Part shown: positions 61,078 through 64,000 of the stretch, in pieces
How the letters are laid out: each line of letters begins with the position of its first letter
Numbering within the stretch: the stretch's first letter is position 1
NCBI GenBank assembly: GCA_032622095.1
Contig: CP136061.1
Coordinates: 136,361,587-136,425,586 of the forward strand
Origin: Siphonodentalium dalli
Lineage: Eukaryota > Mollusca > Scaphopoda > Gadilida > Siphonodentaliidae
DNA: 64,000 nt
Direction: 5' to 3'
The notes under the pieces: model-generated
What the model saw: the letters and a program-made list of their open reading frames with translations, nothing else
Database searches by the model: none
Told to the model about the DNA's origin: nothing
Made by a program: the position numbers and the translations under genes

Positions 61078-61583
61078 GTGGGTATAACTACGATAATACT
61101 AGGAGATTGTCCATAAACAAAAATTTATGGATTTCACCGATGGCACATGCATTGCGATCCAAGCGATGTAACTAAATTTTCACACCGTGCTTTTCATCTC
61201 AAGATTAAAACATATAGCTTTAGGACCCTGAGAAAGCATGCTATGTCTCAGGCCCTCTTTAGCAGATTGGCCTTTGATTCCTATTCTAAGAAGTGTAGCC
61301 AGACATGTTCAAAATGTGAGCACAATCGGGTGTAAGTGAGAGATATTATAGATGCACCTAAAGCGTGACAGATAACTATACAGATAAACAGACACAGACA
61401 AACACTTGGCTTATATATTTTGATTTGGTTCATCAATAGGGTAACATATACAGTAATGCCCTAAGTAATCGACTCTTGCCATTCATCGGAAAGCTCTCCC
61501 CGAGCCATATTTCCAACTAAATCCTGAAAAGTTACCCATAATTCTGCTGTAGTTAACCCTTTACCCAACAGAACGGCCCTGTG

Positions 61584-61650
61584 CCAATGCATTCTCTTAT
61601 ATATGCGAGTCGACCATAGGTCGCCTCGCATATATAAGAGAATGCATTGG
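61584..61650. repeat. 67-bp hairpin (family C)
   Basis: Perfect-looking palindrome CCAATGCATTCTCTTATATA to AGAATGCATTGG with centre ACCATAGGT, inside B2. Confidence 0.9.
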
Positions 61651-61733
61651 CTTAACACATATTAAAAATGATAAAATTGTTAAAGAATGTAAGAAAAAAT
61701 GGTAAAAAGTGTTAAAAAAAGATTTTTTTTAGG

Positions 61734-61800
61734 CCAATGCATTCTCTTATATATGCGAGGCGACCTTTGGTCGACTCGCATATATAAGAGAATGCATTGG
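61734..61800. repeat. 67-bp hairpin (family C)
   Basis: As 61584 but opposite central asymmetry (GCGACCTTTGGTCGAC). It is followed by CACAGGG, the B-element arm. Confidence 0.9.
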
Positions 61801-62240
61801 CACAGGGCATAACTGTAACCATCACAATGTGGTCAATGAGCCGGTTCCAATGATATCCATATTTGCATGGTGTTATTGAGACAGACCCAAGATAATTTAG
61901 GCTGTTGCAGCTTTATTTGGCCGTTTTTGGCCGGTTTGTTGGGTAAAGGGTTAAAGAGTCGATTACTTAGGGCATTAATGTAGGTAAGCCGTGCACGTAA
62001 ATGGAGCTTTCCAGACATTCATTAGTGGGAGGAGCTTACTTGCTGGGAGACAAGGCAGTAAATTACTTTTACAGCGCTGCCTATATGCTATTATACACCT
62101 GAGATAATACCTACATTTCATCTTCATTTGTTAAAAATATGACGACTGTCATGTTATATGAAAAACAGTGTTCGTATTATTGATTAATTTCCAACATTGC
62201 ACAAATAAAAGTTTCAGTAGATTATGATTTGACAACATAA

Positions 62241-62900
62241 GGGAGCATGTCAAAACCTTTTTCGCATATGCGAAAAATGTGGTGTCATTGACGTCGTTTT
62301 TTCGACATTATCGGATTTTTTTTCGTCATTATCGCACGCCGTAACGTTGTACGTTTTCGTAAATTTTTCGTCATTTTCGCTGTCTTGGTTCGATGTTTTC
62401 GCAATTATCGCAGTTTTGTTTCGCAGTTTTTGCTCAAATGTTCGCTGTTCTGTTTCGACATATTTTCGCAGTGTTTGTTTTCGTCAAGATCGCAGCATTA
62501 TATCTGTCAATATTGCTGTTGTGTCGATATGATTGGCAGGCCAGTTTGTGTTCAATAAATACTCCATAGTCGCAGTTTTATACTGATGTGTCGCGAACGG
62601 GAAGATGTCGATGTCCATGCTGAAATTTCTCAGATCGGAGTGACAGTTTGTGTTCAATAAATACTCCATAGTCGCAGTTTTATACTGATGTGTCGCGAAC
62701 GGGAAGATGTCGGTGTCCATGCTGAAATTTCTCAGATCGGAGTTTTTATCATAAGAATTCCATTGATTTAATCGGAGTATTCTCTACGATATGAAAACAT
62801 TTCCGATTTGATCGGAGTTTATAAATGTAGGCCTATTAGTAAATTTCTCCGATCTACTGAAATCTCCGATTTGGTTAATATCGGACAATTCAAACTTCGT
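62241..62900. mobile_element. Left end of an N-like DNA element (right end not found)
   Basis: GGGAGCATGTCAAAACC followed by the palindrome TTTTTCGCATATGCGAAAAA, then many TTTTCGCAATTATCG-type and later CTCCGATT/GATCGGAG-type short repeats. The layout copies element N: a CAT-x-TCAAAAC terminus, a palindrome, then subterminal copies of half the palindrome. The end is not identified; 62900 is only the limit of visible repeats. Confidence 0.6.
62542..62742. repeat. 102-bp tandem duplication
   Basis: CAGTTTGTGTTCAATAAATA through CTGAAATTTCTCAGATCGGAG occurs twice with period 102 and one visible difference (GATGTCCATG and GGTGTCCATG). Very similar copies imply recent duplication. Confidence 0.9.
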
Positions 62901-64000
62901 TTAATAATAAACTATTATTAATAGAAGATTATTTAAAGTCCCAAATAAATTATTCCCAGACCCAATTTATATAATAGGATAGGCCAACACAATCATTTCC
63001 TACGTTTTGATGTCACACGGTGCCTGCAAATCCGTGGGTTTATAGCAGTGATATTGCATCACTGGTTTACAGTAGATATTACAGTACAGGTTGAAGTCCC
63101 CCTAAATCTCGAGCAATAATTGCTACACTGTCGCATTAATACTGCAGAGTGGTACCGTAAACAATGCAAATTTTGATTTCGAAAATCGTTTTTGTTTGTG
63201 ATTATGTAACTTGTCTTCACTTTGGGTAAACCGTCACCATTTAATTGTGCGAACTATTATGAATAAAAGAATACAGCCGAGGACGACAATAAATTATTCC
63301 ACAACCCCGATTTATAGTATACTTTCTACAGTTTCAATCTGTCTTTCTAGACCAGACACATATTTTAATGTGGATGCAAATCAGGGTGTTTACGGCATCG
63401 TCGGACAGTCGCAATATAAGTATGAAATCATTGTTAGATATCGGAAGCGCAGCGTCATCATGATTAATTCGTCGGCGACTTTTATACTTTTATTTCAAAT
63501 CTACACATTTCATTTTATTCAATATATATCAGCGATCAGATGCGACAAAGTTAAGTTAATACAAAACATATTATATAATAGTTTAGAATTTCCACGAATT
63601 GCACAATCATGTTATGTTTTTAGCACTAATTTCCCAGGTCAATCCTAGTTTCGTTTGTGGGTAGCATTGACTGACAGAGGAGTTGAGTGTTATGTTTTTC
63701 TCGATTCTTTATTGAATGAATAATAAAAATATGGATAACATACCATTATAAACCAATGAACTTAGGGGGTATGGCTTTATATATGTCTGGCGTTGATACA
63801 ATGTGATGAGGGCTTGTTCTATATCGGGCCTATTGCTTCAAATGCTGGATCATGTGGATGGACGGTTGTCACTCCCGTTGTGGGTGTGTGCAGCTGGTTT
63901 CAAATTTCTGTGTGATTTCATCTTTTTCTGTTAGATGTGTGATACCTGGGGTTGTGAAAACCCTAACTTCTTTGTACTGTCGACCTGTGTAAACTGTTGG

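Larger units (their letters stand above)
58762..60837. other. Intron 25
   Basis: 2.1 kb. Contents: inverted-repeat element (58910-59066), F-family element (59889-60278) and Q-family partial (60480-60662). GGTGTGGTGTTTTGTGATTT recurs at 59503, matching the ends of the 58910 element. Nothing else recognised. The acceptor is TTAACTTCAG. Confidence 0.75.
61557..61950. mobile_element. B2: TTAA-flanked (piggyBac-like) MITE
   Basis: TIR CCCTTTACCCAACA at the left and TGTTGGGTAAAGGG (here TTGTTGGGTAAAGGG) at the right, with TTAA at 61553-61556 and 61951-61954. The host MITE sequence is continuous if one TTAA is removed. Inverted copy of 7396-7844, sharing the CAATGTGGTCAATGAGCCGG segment. Confidence 0.9.
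61451..61981. repeat. Family A MITE (A12) interrupted by B2
   Basis: CAGTAATGCCCTAAGTAATC, a deleted left arm, then right-arm sequence to CTGCTGTAGTTAA, the B2 insertion, and TTAAAGAGTCGATTACTTAG to the end GGGCATTAATG plus TA. Confidence 0.85.
61078..64000. other. Intron after E26 (partial)
   Basis: 2.9 kb with no further exon found. Contents: family A MITE interrupted by B2 (61451-61981), the start of an element related to N (from 62241), and a 102-bp tandem duplication (62542-62742). The frame at 63211-63648 has no Cys pattern and no known motif. Confidence 0.75.

Noticed and set aside
63211-63648. 145-codon open frame as a possible next exon or gene
   Set aside because: No Cys-rich pattern, no plausible splice-phase link to E26, AT-rich composition like the introns.

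Overview
The window is eukaryotic genomic DNA from an animal. It is AT-rich, its coding blocks are short and separated by long introns with canonical splice signals, and the introns are crowded with small inverted-repeat transposons, decayed LINE 3' ends and interspersed repeats carrying GTCCGTCCG tracts. Dispersed repeats of that style, and giant Cys-rich extracellular genes of this kind, are common in marine invertebrates. A lophotrochozoan, perhaps a mollusc, is my best guess, but the sequence does not prove it.

One gene fills the window on the + strand and runs off both ends. I resolve 26 consecutive coding exons (E1-E26, 627-61077; numbering is internal to this window). They join in phase without a stop into 8,667 coding bases (2,889 codons). 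The product is a secreted or surface protein built from tandem Cys-rich modules of the ephrin-receptor-like/GCC2-GCC3 type: C-P-x-G-x-[YF]-C, then G-T-[YF], then C-x-x-C. No signal peptide, membrane segment or other domain lies in the window, so both protein ends are outside it. On top of the modules there is a higher-order repeat. A distinctive segment (G-W-[YF]-C, then CxCP and TGGxC) recurs four times at 698, 708 and 700 residues, which means large multi-exon blocks were duplicated in tandem.

The rest is intron. Several MITE families are recognisable. Family A has TIR CAGTAATGCCCTAA and TA flanks (Tc1/mariner-like). Families B, D and S have TTAA flanks (piggyBac-like), with perfect 67-bp hairpins inside B and D. 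Family F is a palindrome with core GAGGTCCCCAGAGGGTGAAT. There is also an hAT-like element with an 8-bp duplication (30016-30453), a 3.5-kb element with TATCGGGATCCCGATA termini (40866-44407), and a 1.4-kb element (56658-58038) holding a G/C-run minisatellite. Elements are nested in one another and many sit only tens of bases from exon edges. Three LINE 3' relics all lie antisense to the gene. No RNA gene, CRISPR array, operon or other protein-coding gene is supported.
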